The position numbers and the translations under genes were made by a program. Under the pieces are notes generated by a model that saw only the letters and a list, made by a program, of their open reading frames with translations, had not been told where the DNA came from and did not search any database. Of a stretch of 64,000 bases of DNA, positions 1 to 7,488 are shown piece after piece. Numbering within the stretch: the first letter of the stretch is position 1; every line of letters begins with the position of its first letter. This DNA comes from Armatimonas sp043757465. Lineage in GTDB: Bacteria; Armatimonadota; Armatimonadia; Armatimonadales; Armatimonadaceae. Location: NCBI RefSeq assembly GCF_043757465.1, contig NZ_JAYVPL010000041.1, positions 1 through 64,000 of the forward strand, given 5' to 3'.

Positions 1-89
1 GTAGATGGGAAAGGCATTTTCAGCATTCATAGCAAACTTGGGCAAACGCCTGAAAACTGGGAAATTCGGTCTTCAAAAAAACAAATGCG

Positions 90-157
90 GTTCCCCTGAC
101 GGGGGGGAACAATAGGGATTTTCCTTGTTCTCCCCCCGCTTGGCGGGGGCTAGGGGG
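90..157. repeat. C/G-rich compound inverted repeat downstream of ftsY
   Basis: Two short hairpins in tandem: the first has arms GTTCCCC and GGGGAAC, the second CCCCCCGC and GCGGGGG followed by CTAGGGGG. They are separated by about 21 less GC-rich bases. The same layout returns at 6649-6728 and inside the megasynthase gene at 34873-34942, so this is one copy of a dispersed repeat family. It lies just past the ftsY stop codon and could act as a 3' stem-loop, but there is no T-tract. Confidence 0.75.
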
Positions 158-162
158 TAGGA

Positions 163-1056
163 TTATCCCAGCATCGCCTCCACAAAAACCTCCGGGTTGA
201 AGGGGAGCATGTCCTCGGGGCCTTCACCAACACCAACCATTTTAACGGGAACGCCCAGCTCTTGTCGGAGCGTAATGACGATTCCACCACGCGCTGTGCC
301 ATCGAGTTTGGCGAGCACAATGCCCGTGACACCGACGGCCTCCGTGAACTGTTTGGCTTGAGGAATCGCGTTCTGGCCCGTGGTGGCATCCAGGGCAAGC
401 AGCACTTCATCGGGCTTGCGGCCCAGCTCTTTCTCGCAGATTCTACCGATCTTGCGCAGCTCCTCCATGAGATTGAGCTTGGTGTGCAAGCGCCCCGCCG
501 TGTCTACGAGAATTAAGTCCGCGCCACGAGCTTTGGCGGCGATAATGGCATCATGAACCACGGCGGCAGGATCGGCGTTCTCTTTCTGCCGGATCAGCTC
601 CGCGCCCGCGCGATCCGCCCAGATTCCGAGCTGCTCCGCGGCGGCGGCGCGGAACGTGTCGCCTGCTGCGAGAATCACTTTCTTACCGTCTTTTTTCACC
701 GCCCGATACGCCAGTTTCCCCAAGCTCGTGGTCTTTCCCACGCCGTTGACACCCACCATGAGATAGAGTGTCGGGCCGCTCTCGGCCACTTTAAGTTTCG
801 TGTCGCCAGGATCGCCCAGCGCCTCGGTGAGCGCGAGCTTGAGCGCATCCTGAACTTCCTGCGCCGTGGACATGCGCTGGTCGCGCACCATCCCCTTGAG
901 CCGCTCTAGGACCTGATCCGTGGTGCGTAGCGAAAGATCCGCCGCGAGAAGTGCCTCCTCGAACTCATCGAACAGATCATCATCAATGCGGCCCTTGCCC
1001 GTGACCAGAGCATCCACCGATTGAAACAGGGTCTTGAACACACCACGTTTGAGCAT
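163..1056 (-). CDS. ftsY: Signal recognition particle receptor FtsY
   Basis: SRP receptor GTPase that docks ribosome-SRP complexes at the inner membrane for co-translational protein insertion. The 297-residue protein is essentially the NG domain with a short N-terminal helical bundle; the long acidic A domain of E. coli FtsY is absent. Visible GTPase motifs are GVNGVGKTT (P-loop), DTFRAAAAEQL, DTAGR and TKLDGTARGG, all diagnostic of SRP GTPases, and the GQNA motif favours FtsY over Ffh. The ATG at 1056 is preceded on the minus strand by TATGAT with a 6-nt gap and no Shine-Dalgarno sequence, suggesting a leaderless transcript. The gene stands alone between two C/G-rich inverted repeats. Confidence 0.97.
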   Translation of the reverse strand: MLKRGVFKTLFQSVDALVTGKGRIDDDLFDEFEEALLAADLSLRTTDQVLERLKGMVRDQRMSTAQEVQDALKLALTEALGDPGDTKLKVAESGPTLYLMVGVNGVGKTTSLGKLAYRAVKKDGKKVILAAGDTFRAAAAEQLGIWADRAGAELIRQKENADPAAVVHDAIIAAKARGADLILVDTAGRLHTKLNLMEELRKIGRICEKELGRKPDEVLLALDATTGQNAIPQAKQFTEAVGVTGIVLAKLDGTARGGIVITLRQELGVPVKMVGVGEGPEDMLPFNPEVFVEAMLG

Positions 1057-1062
1057 AGGGTT

Positions 1063-1068
1063 ATCATA
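1063..1068 (-). promoter_or_regulatory. Leaderless -10 box of ftsY
   Basis: TATGAT on the minus strand ends 6 nt before the ftsY ATG, which places the likely transcription start at the start codon. No -35 hexamer is visible; that position is occupied by the inverted repeat at 1075-1107. Confidence 0.6.
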
Positions 1069-1074
1069 CCAGCA

Positions 1075-1107
1075 CCCCCTAGCCCCCGCCCGGCGGGGGC
1101 TAGGGGG
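1075..1107. repeat. Perfect 16-bp inverted repeat between ftsY and the pseudopilin gene
   Basis: A 16-base arm beginning CCCCCTAGCCCCCG, one central base, then its exact complement. This is the most perfect member of the C/G-rich repeat family in the window. It sits directly after the pseudopilin stop codon and directly upstream of the ftsY -10 box, so it may insulate the two minus-strand genes from each other. No T-run follows it. Confidence 0.85.
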
Positions 1108-1108
1108 C

Positions 1109-1858
1109 CTACTTCGCCATCAGATAATCGCCACGATAGACAATACCAGGCTGCTGATCGCTGATCGGAAGCTTGGCGGCGAACGCGGCGCGGGCGACAG
1201 CCTTAGCGTGCCCGTCGCAGAAGACGATATTGCCAAAGCCCTGGTGCCGGAAATCCAGCGACGATGTGCAGCCATAGCCGGGGTAACACCAGGAGCTAGG
1301 CGGCTGGATGATGATTGTCTCTGTCACCGTCGCAGCGGTCTTCATCGTCTCTGGGCCAGTGGCCGTGCTGTCGGTGCGGTTGCCACTGTCGGCAAAGAGC
1401 AGGCACTCGGCGGGGCGGGAAAGCTCCGCGTCGTGCGCCGGGCTCGGTTGCATCACCCAGCCCGCACTGGTGCTGACCCACCGCTCATTGGCCAGTACCG
1501 AGCTGTAGCCGTAGCCCGTGCCGCCGAGATTGGCAGGACCGGCGTACTCGGAGCAGCGCTGAATCTCGCCGCTCTTGAGATACGGAAAGATCAGCCCGAG
1601 CTTTTTATCCAGCGGCCCGGAAAACCCGCCGCGCGCCCCGACCCAGTAGGTCTGAGAATCGCCGTAGCTGAACAGAGGAAGCGTCGAATCGTAGTCCTGG
1701 GAGTACATCAGCGCCGCCAGCCCGAGCTGCTTGGTATTGGAGAGGCAGCTTGTCTGACGGGCTTTACTACGTGCCTGGGCAAAAACAGGAAACAAAATCG
1801 CCGCCAGAATCGCGATAATCGCGATGACAACAAGAAGCTCGATCAGCGTGAATGCCAT
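1109..1858 (-). CDS. Type II secretion-like pseudopilin with H-X9-DG C-terminus (DUF1559-like)
   Basis: Contains the prepilin signature FTLIELLVVIAIIAILAAI, which is both peptidase site and transmembrane helix, then FPVFAQARSKARQTSCLSN, and near the C-terminus HQGFGNIVFCDG, the H-X9-DG processing-associated motif seen in large pseudopilin families of Planctomycetota and Armatimonadota. I place the start at the ATG giving MAFTLIELL. That leaves a leader of only two residues with Ala, not Gly, before the cleaved bond. An in-frame TTG at 1897 would add MFIHPLPPVRRGK, a more normal basic leader, but those codons come from a C/G-rich repeat. Substrate and partner machinery are unknown. Confidence 0.85.
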   Translation of the reverse strand: MAFTLIELLVVIAIIAILAAILFPVFAQARSKARQTSCLSNTKQLGLAALMYSQDYDSTLPLFSYGDSQTYWVGARGGFSGPLDKKLGLIFPYLKSGEIQRCSEYAGPANLGGTGYGYSSVLANERWVSTSAGWVMQPSPAHDAELSRPAECLLFADSGNRTDSTATGPETMKTAATVTETIIIQPPSSWCYPGYGCTSSLDFRHQGFGNIVFCDGHAKAVARAAFAAKLPISDQQPGIVYRGDYLMAK

Positions 1859-1859
1859 T

Positions 1860-1888
1860 TTCCCCCGTCGGACGGGGGGGAGGGGGTG
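1860..1888. repeat. C/G-rich inverted repeat at the pseudopilin start
   Basis: CCCCCGTC, three bases, then GACGGGGG, followed by GGAGGGGGT: a short member of the dispersed repeat family. It abuts the pseudopilin ATG. Read on the minus strand in the pseudopilin frame it encodes a proline/arginine-rich stretch that could serve as a prepilin leader. Confidence 0.7.
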
Positions 1889-2075
1889 TATAAACAAAGG
1901 GGTCTCTTTCTGGCCTGTTTCGCGCAGGCCAAGGGATTTGTCGCCCCCGCTGGTGATCGGACTTGGAGCATAACGCTCTATTACCGTTGCGCGACAGTGC
2001 CGGAATCACACCGGACTTCCCCAGGGGCGGGAGCGGAGTCAGAGTATCACGACTATCAATCGGCGGCAATCCGGG

Positions 2076-2081
2076 TAAAAT
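2076..2081 (+). promoter_or_regulatory. Leaderless -10 box of the FGGY kinase gene
   Basis: TAAAAT, then six bases, then the ATG at 2088. The six bases CCCTCC do not resemble a Shine-Dalgarno sequence. No convincing -35 element is seen upstream. Confidence 0.6.
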
Positions 2082-2087
2082 CCCTCC

Positions 2088-3689
2088 ATGGAAAGATTTG
2101 TCATCGGGGTGGATGTCGGGACGGGCTCGGCGCGGGCGGGGGTTTTCGCCGTGGCCGATGGAGCACGTAAGGGGCTGGCGAGCCATCCGATTAAGCTCTG
2201 GCGACCGCAGCCAGAGTTTGTCGAGCAGAGCAGCGCTGACATCTGGAGCGCGGTGGGAATCGCGGTGCGCGGTGCACTGGCGCAGGCGAAAGTGGCTCCA
2301 GAGAGCGTGGTAGGGATGGGCTTTGACGCCACGTGCTCGCTGGTGGTACTGGGCGAGAGCGATGTACCACTGACCGTGAGCCCGACGGGAAGTTCTGAAC
2401 AGAATATTATCGTCTGGATGGACCATAGAGCAATTGCCGAGATGGATGCGATCAACGCGGGGAGCCACGACGTTTTAAAATATGTGGGGGGGGCGATCTC
2501 GCCGGAGATGGAGCCGCCGAAGCTTCAGTGGCTCAAAAAGCACCTGCCGGAGACGTGGGCGAAGGCGACGAAGTTCTTAGATCTAGCCGACTTTCTGACC
2601 TACAAGGCATCCGGCCAAGATGTCAGATCACTCTGTACCAATGTTTGCAAGTGGACTTATCTGGGACATGAGGGGCGCTGGGACACGGCGTTTCTGGCGA
2701 CACTGGGACTCGATGATCCGCGCATCACGGGGAATCTGATCCGGCCACTGGGCGAGCGCATTGGGCCACTCACAGCAGACGCCGCCGCGTACTTTGGGCT
2801 GACAACGGGCTGCTTTGTGGCAGTCGGAATTATTGATGCCCATGCGGGCGGGCTTGGGCTACTGGGAGCCGCCAACCTCGAAAGCTCTATCGCGCTGATC
2901 GGGGGGACGAGCAACTGCCACATGGCGGCGTCGAAAGACCCGATCTTTGTGCCCGGGGTCTGGGGGCCGTACTTTGGCGCGATGGTGCCCGGCTACTGGC
3001 TCACCGAGGGCGGGCAGAGTGCGGCAGGGGCACTCATTGATTTTGTGATCGAGGACTCCAGTGAGTACCGTGATTTAGCGTATCGCGCGGAGTCCGAGGG
3101 CACGACGGTCTATGCGCTGCTCAATGCCGAGGCCCAGAAGCTCGCCGATTCGGAGGGGCTGGCTGACCTGGCGTATCTGACGCGCCACTTACACGTCCTG
3201 GACTTTCACTTGGGCAACCGCTCGCCGTTCGCCGACCCGCACGCGCGCGGCGTGGTCGAGGGGCTCTCGCTGGATAAGTCGCTGGCGCAGGACACACGGC
3301 TCTATGTGGCGACGGTGCAGGCGCTGGCCTACGGTACGCGTGCGATTATCGAGGCCGCTAATGCAAAAGGCTTCACGATCTCCCAGATTGTTGCGACGGG
3401 AGGTGGCACGAAAAACCCGCTCTGGCTCCAGCAGCACGCCGATGCCTGTGGCTTACCGATCACTCTGGGGCGCGAGTCCGAGTCGGTCTTGCTAGGCTCC
3501 GCGATTCTGGCCGCGCACGCTTCCGGCGACTACGCCAGTGTCACCGACGCCATGACAGCAATGGGCCGAGCGGGGGAGACAATTGCGCCAAACCCCGCCA
3601 CTCGCGCCTTCCACGACGCTAAGTACGCCATCTGGCGCGATCTCTACGACGCTCAAAGACGCCATTGTGCGCTCATGGTGGGCATCTAA
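2088..3689 (+). CDS. FGGY-family pentulose kinase (D-ribulokinase-like)
   Basis: Predicted cytoplasmic ATP-dependent sugar kinase of the FGGY fold. The N-terminus GVDVGTGSARAGVF is the phosphate-1 loop of the hexokinase/FGGY superfamily, and ATGGGTKNPLWLQQHAD near residues 440-456 is the C-terminal ATP-binding signature. The length (533 residues) and the GTSNCHMAASKDPIFVPG segment match the YDR109C/FGGY pentulose kinase branch better than glycerol or xylulose kinases. Substrate is probably D-ribulose or another pentulose, by family only. The start is fixed by the -10 box six bases upstream. The stop is followed after 2 nt by the restriction-modification gene, with no functional link obvious. 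Confidence 0.9.
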   Translation: MERFVIGVDVGTGSARAGVFAVADGARKGLASHPIKLWRPQPEFVEQSSADIWSAVGIAVRGALAQAKVAPESVVGMGFDATCSLVVLGESDVPLTVSPTGSSEQNIIVWMDHRAIAEMDAINAGSHDVLKYVGGAISPEMEPPKLQWLKKHLPETWAKATKFLDLADFLTYKASGQDVRSLCTNVCKWTYLGHEGRWDTAFLATLGLDDPRITGNLIRPLGERIGPLTADAAAYFGLTTGCFVAVGIIDAHAGGLGLLGAANLESSIALIGGTSNCHMAASKDPIFVPGVWGPYFGAMVPGYWLTEGGQSAAGALIDFVIEDSSEYRDLAYRAESEGTTVYALLNAEAQKLADSEGLADLAYLTRHLHVLDFHLGNRSPFADPHARGVVEGLSLDKSLAQDTRLYVATVQALAYGTRAIIEAANAKGFTISQIVATGGGTKNPLWLQQHADACGLPITLGRESESVLLGSAILAAHASGDYASVTDAMTAMGRAGETIAPNPATRAFHDAKYAIWRDLYDAQRRHCALMVGI

Positions 3690-3691
3690 AC

Positions 3692-6493
3692 ATGAGCCGG
3701 TTAAGCTGGAATGAGATTCGTGTCAATGCCACTAAGTTCTCCGAGGAGTGGAAAGACGCAAAGTACGAGAAAGGCGAGACGCAGTCGTTCTACAATGACT
3801 TTTTTGCCGTCTTTGGAGTAAACCGGCGCAAAGTCGCAAGCTTTGAAGAGCCGGTGAAGAAGCTCCATAATAAGCAGGGTTTCATTGATCTTTTCTGGCG
3901 CAAGACTCTCCTAGTGGAGCATAAAAGTGCGGGGAAGAATTTAGCCGATGCGAAGGCGCAGGCGTTTGAGTATTTTGTGGGTATCAAGGATGAAGACCTG
4001 CCGCGCTATCTGCTTCTGTGTGATTTTCAGAACTTTCAGCTCTTTGATTTAGAGGAGCAGACTGAGGTTCACTTTCCGCTTGCGGAGCTAGGCAAGCATG
4101 TGGAAGACTTCGGATTTATTCTGGGGATTCAGAAGCGGACGTTTCGCGACCAGGCTCCGGTCAATATCGAGGCGAGCGAGAAGATGGGCGCACTGCACGA
4201 TGCCCTCTATGCTTCAGGGTATCGGGGGCATGATCTGGAGCGGCTGCTGGTACGGCTGCTGTTTTGCCTCTTTGCCGATGATACGGGAATCTTTGGCGAA
4301 AAGGATATTTTCTTTGATCTGATCTCGGACTGTACCCATGAGGATGGGAGCGACCTGGGGCAGTGGCTCAGTCAGCTTTTCGATACTCTGAACGAGCCGG
4401 AGACCGAGAGGCAGGCGACACTCCCAGAGCGGCTGAGTGCGTTTCCCTACATCAACGGGGCGCTGTTTTCGGAGCGCCTGCGAACCCCGGCCTTCAATGC
4501 GCTGATGCGAAAGCGGCTCTTGGAGGCGTGCGACTTTAACTGGGATGCTATCTCGCCTGCGATCTTTGGGGCGCTGTTTCAGTCGGTGATGAACAAGGAG
4601 GAGCGGCGGGGCAAGGGAGCGCACTACACCACGGAGCGCAATATCCTCAAGGTGATCGAGCCTTTGTTTTTAGACGAGCTACGCGACGAGCTAAAGCGCA
4701 CGGCGGCTCGCAAGGATAACGGGCGGCGCAGTGCGCTGGTGGCCTTGCAGGAGAAGCTCGCCGGGCTGACCTTTCTGGACCCGGCGTGTGGGTGTGGCAA
4801 CTTCCTGATTATCGCCTACCGAGAGCTGCGCGAATTAGAGCTGGCGCTGCTCAGAGAGCTTCATCCCGAAGGCCAGCAGGTGATGGATGTGGCGCAGCTC
4901 TCGCGCTGTGATGTGACTCAGTTCTACGGGATCGAGATCGGGGAGTTTGCGGCGCGCATTGCAGAAGTCGCGCTGTGGATGACGGATCATATCGCCAACA
5001 ACCGCCTCTCACTGGCGTTTGGCCAGGTCTTTAATCGAATCCCGCTCAAGGCCGCGCCCCATATCCGCCACGCCGACGCACTCGAAACCGACTGGAGCGA
5101 CTTACTACCTGCCGCTGAGTGCAGCTATGTTCTCGGCAATCCCCCGTTTATCGGAGTGAGTCTTCAGACCACTTTTCAGCGCGAGCAGTTGCGAAGGATT
5201 GTTAATGTTCAAGGTTCAGGAACAGGTCTTGACTACGTGGCAGCATGGTTTTTGAAGGCGGGAGAGTACGCGCAGAAGGGCAACGCGCAGATCGGTTTTG
5301 TTTCGACCAACTCCATCACGCAGGGGGAACAAGTGACTCCCCTCTGGCGGCTTGTCTTTGATCGCTACGGCCTTGAGATTTCCTTTGCTCACCGCACATT
5401 TGCCTGGGGGAGCGATGCACGAGGAGTTGCCCATGTCCATGTGGTGATTGTGGGGCTTGCGCGGCGGGAGGCGGCTCCCAAAGAGCGCCGTCTGTTCTCG
5501 TACACGGATATTAAAAGTGACCCGTTGGAGACAAAGCACACCACTCTTTCCGCCTATCTCACCGATGCGTCGCTTCTGGCCGATCCTCACTTGACCATAA
5601 CAGATACGAACAAACCCATAAATGGAATGCCTGCAATCAAGAGTGGGACAAAACCAACGGATGGCGGATACCTCATCTTTACTTCCGAAGAGCGTGATGA
5701 GTTTCTGACAAAAGAACCAAATGCTTCAATTTTTATGCGACCGTTTATTGGGGCCGATGAGTTTATCAATGGAAAGCAGCGCTATATCCTGGCTCTTCAA
5801 AGCGCGACTCCCAGTGAACTTCGGGTCATGCCTTATGTGAAAGAACGACTTGAGCAGGTCAAGCAAATGCGAGCAAGTAGTTCAAAGTCAGCAACGCAAA
5901 ATCTTGCCAACACTCCTACTCGTTTTGAATGCGGCGCGATACCGGATCGTCCTTTTCTTGTCTTTCCGCTTCATACGTCGGAAACGCGCGACTACATTCC
6001 TCTTGCTTATACTGCGCCTCCTGTCATTGCAAGCAATGCGACATCCGTTCTTTTAGATGCAGAAAAATGGCAACTTGCTCTTTTGACTTCTCGCATTCAC
6101 ATGGCCTGGATGCGCTACATTGGAGGGCGTATTAAAAGTGACTATCGCTACTCTATTGGAATTGTCTACAACAACTTCCCTCTTCCCGTTTTGGATGAGA
6201 AGGCCAAGGAGAGCCTGAGTAAGCACGCGGAGGAGATTCTGAAGGCTCGGGCGGCGTTTCCTTCCTCCACCCTCGCCGATCTCTACGACCCGCTCACCAT
6301 GCCGCCTGCCTTGCGAAAAGCACACAGTACACTCGATGCCGCCGTAGACAAGCTCTATCGCACCGCGCCGTTTTCGGGAGATAGGGAGCGCGTGGAGTTT
6401 CTTTTGGCGGCCTACGAAAGCCTGACAGCGCCCCTGATGGCTTTTGCAAACGCTCCTAAAAAACGTAAAAGAGTCACTTTAGATAAAATTTAA
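3692..6493 (+). CDS. MmeI-like (type IIL/IIG) restriction-modification fusion enzyme
   Basis: A 933-residue single-chain endonuclease and adenine methyltransferase. The N-terminus has D66-X9-E76-H-K78, the D-X9-EXK nuclease motif of MmeI-type enzymes. A helical spacer follows, then the SAM-binding motif DPACGCGNF (363-371) and the catalytic NPPF (483-486) of N6-adenine methylases. The C-terminal 300 residues should hold the target recognition domain. In this family one protein methylates one strand of its site for protection and cuts at a fixed distance. The ATG at 3692 is chosen because family similarity begins at MSRLSWNEIR. The recognition-domain half (about 5.5-6.2 kb) is more AT-rich than its neighbours, consistent with horizontal acquisition. 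No separate methylase or specificity gene is adjacent. Confidence 0.92.
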   Translation: MSRLSWNEIRVNATKFSEEWKDAKYEKGETQSFYNDFFAVFGVNRRKVASFEEPVKKLHNKQGFIDLFWRKTLLVEHKSAGKNLADAKAQAFEYFVGIKDEDLPRYLLLCDFQNFQLFDLEEQTEVHFPLAELGKHVEDFGFILGIQKRTFRDQAPVNIEASEKMGALHDALYASGYRGHDLERLLVRLLFCLFADDTGIFGEKDIFFDLISDCTHEDGSDLGQWLSQLFDTLNEPETERQATLPERLSAFPYINGALFSERLRTPAFNALMRKRLLEACDFNWDAISPAIFGALFQSVMNKEERRGKGAHYTTERNILKVIEPLFLDELRDELKRTAARKDNGRRSALVALQEKLAGLTFLDPACGCGNFLIIAYRELRELELALLRELHPEGQQVMDVAQLSRCDVTQFYGIEIGEFAARIAEVALWMTDHIANNRLSLAFGQVFNRIPLKAAPHIRHADALETDWSDLLPAAECSYVLGNPPFIGVSLQTTFQREQLRRIVNVQGSGTGLDYVAAWFLKAGEYAQKGNAQIGFVSTNSITQGEQVTPLWRLVFDRYGLEISFAHRTFAWGSDARGVAHVHVVIVGLARREAAPKERRLFSYTDIKSDPLETKHTTLSAYLTDASLLADPHLTITDTNKPINGMPAIKSGTKPTDGGYLIFTSEERDEFLTKEPNASIFMRPFIGADEFINGKQRYILALQSATPSELRVMPYVKERLEQVKQMRASSSKSATQNLANTPTRFECGAIPDRPFLVFPLHTSETRDYIPLAYTAPPVIASNATSVLLDAEKWQLALLTSRIHMAWMRYIGGRIKSDYRYSIGIVYNNFPLPVLDEKAKESLSKHAEEILKARAAFPSSTLADLYDPLTMPPALRKAHSTLDAAVDKLYRTAPFSGDRERVEFLLAAYESLTAPLMAFANAPKKRKRVTLDKI

Positions 6494-6742
6494 ATAATTT
6501 GAACCAATAATATGACTATAAGCTACGATAATTAAATGGAAAATAATGATATTTATTTAGGAAAATCTGATAATATAATGCTGTTGATTCATATTGAAAT
6601 AGGGATACTTGCTGAGGAAACACACACGAGCTATAATGTTCACGAATTCCCCCCTAACCCCCGCCGGGCGGGGGGAATACAAGGAATCGGATTCTGTCTT
6701 GTCCCCCCGCTTCGCGGGGGTTAGGGGGTAGGAGGTTTGAGT
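6494..6742. other. Intergenic region after the restriction-modification gene
   Basis: The first 155 bases are AT-rich and contain no gene I can support; TATAAT occurs at 6632-6637 and could be a -10 box for the next gene. The rest is a compound C/G-rich repeat (6649-6728). Confidence 0.5.
6649..6728. repeat. Compound C/G-rich inverted repeat
   Basis: The left half CCCCCTAACCCCCGCC..GGCGGGGGG and the right half CCCCCCGC..GCGGGGGTTAGGGGG are each hairpins. The outer arms CCCCCTAACCCCCGC and GCGGGGGTTAGGGGG are also exact complements, so an 80-nt cruciform is possible. It is the clearest full-length copy of the repeat family, with a 26-nt less GC-rich centre. Confidence 0.85.
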
Positions 6743-7381
6743 ATGAGAAAGTTTGATCTTGCGGCAAAGTCACACGCCTACGCCGATCACTGGAACAATG
6801 CCGAGACTGCTCTCGGACGGGCGATTGTCTTGCCCAGCGGAACGACCAGCGACGGGTTTGTAGACAGTGCCAGCGCCGCGCAAACCGCACAAGAGACCCT
6901 GATTGCCCGCACCAACGACATGGAGGGCGCTATGCAGACCCGCGACAACACCTTAGGGCCGCTCCAGAGCAGTGCAGCGCTCTTTACTGCTTTTGTGCGT
7001 GCCAGCACGCCCGGTAGTGTTTTTGTTAAGATGCTCCCCCGTATCCCCGTCACGACTGCGGCGGCGGTCAAGTGGGGCAAGGTACTCGGCGATCTCGATG
7101 GGGTCTGGGCACGACTCGATGCCACCACACCCGGCGAGTACCCCGCGCTCACCCTGCCCGTCACGCTCTCCAACGGCGCGACACTTGCCACTTTCTCGGC
7201 AGGTGTCACCACTTTCCAGACCGCGCTAGACGACTTGCAAGAGGCCATCAACGACATCAAAGTGGCACAAGGCGAGCTACGGACTCTGGGGAGCAGTGTT
7301 CGCGCCGACATCAGCGCCTACCGCAAGCTCATCCGCTCGCTCTTTCCCGCAGGACACCCGATCCGCACCAGCCTGCCGTAA
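6743..7381 (+). CDS. Hypothetical protein, predicted mostly helical
   Basis: A 212-residue protein I do not recognise. It has no signal peptide or membrane segment. Alanine/threonine-rich helical stretches (roughly residues 40-65 and 150-200) look able to form a bundle or coiled coil. The ATG at 6743 is preferred over an in-frame TTG at 6737 because GGAGG at 6731-6735 lies 7 nt before it, one of the few strong Shine-Dalgarno sequences in the window. It precedes the permease/peptidase fusion by 107 nt containing a repeat; a functional link is possible but unproven. Confidence 0.75.
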   Translation: MRKFDLAAKSHAYADHWNNAETALGRAIVLPSGTTSDGFVDSASAAQTAQETLIARTNDMEGAMQTRDNTLGPLQSSAALFTAFVRASTPGSVFVKMLPRIPVTTAAAVKWGKVLGDLDGVWARLDATTPGEYPALTLPVTLSNGATLATFSAGVTTFQTALDDLQEAINDIKVAQGELRTLGSSVRADISAYRKLIRSLFPAGHPIRTSLP

Positions 7382-7386
7382 AACCT

Positions 7387-7480
7387 ACCCCTAACTCCCC
7401 TCCCTTCGCCCCAACGAAGTTGGGTCTCAGGCGAAGGGAGGGGCCGGGGGAGGGATGCTGGGATAGGTTCGGGAAGGGGG
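7387..7480. repeat. C/G-rich inverted repeat, second subtype
   Basis: The 14-base arms CCCCTCCCTTCGCC (7397-7410) and its complement (7430-7443) enclose a smaller CCAAC/GTTGG hairpin. They are followed by GGCCGGGGGAGGGATG and a purine-rich tail. Pieces of this subtype recur inside the megasynthase gene at 30235-30305. It fills the gap between two genes. Confidence 0.75.
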
Positions 7481-7488
7481 GGGAATTT

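Noticed and set aside
1034..2170. 378-codon plus-strand open frame
   Set aside because: Antisense to the pseudopilin and overlapping the kinase start; no recognisable protein features.
90..7480. CRISPR array from the repeated C/G-rich units
   Set aside because: Copies are dispersed, vary in sequence and lie within genes; there is no regular spacing, spacer set or cas gene.
7072..7488. N-terminal extension of the permease/peptidase frame
   Set aside because: It overlaps the preceding gene and the intergenic repeat; hydrophobic permease sequence starts at the ATG at 7489.
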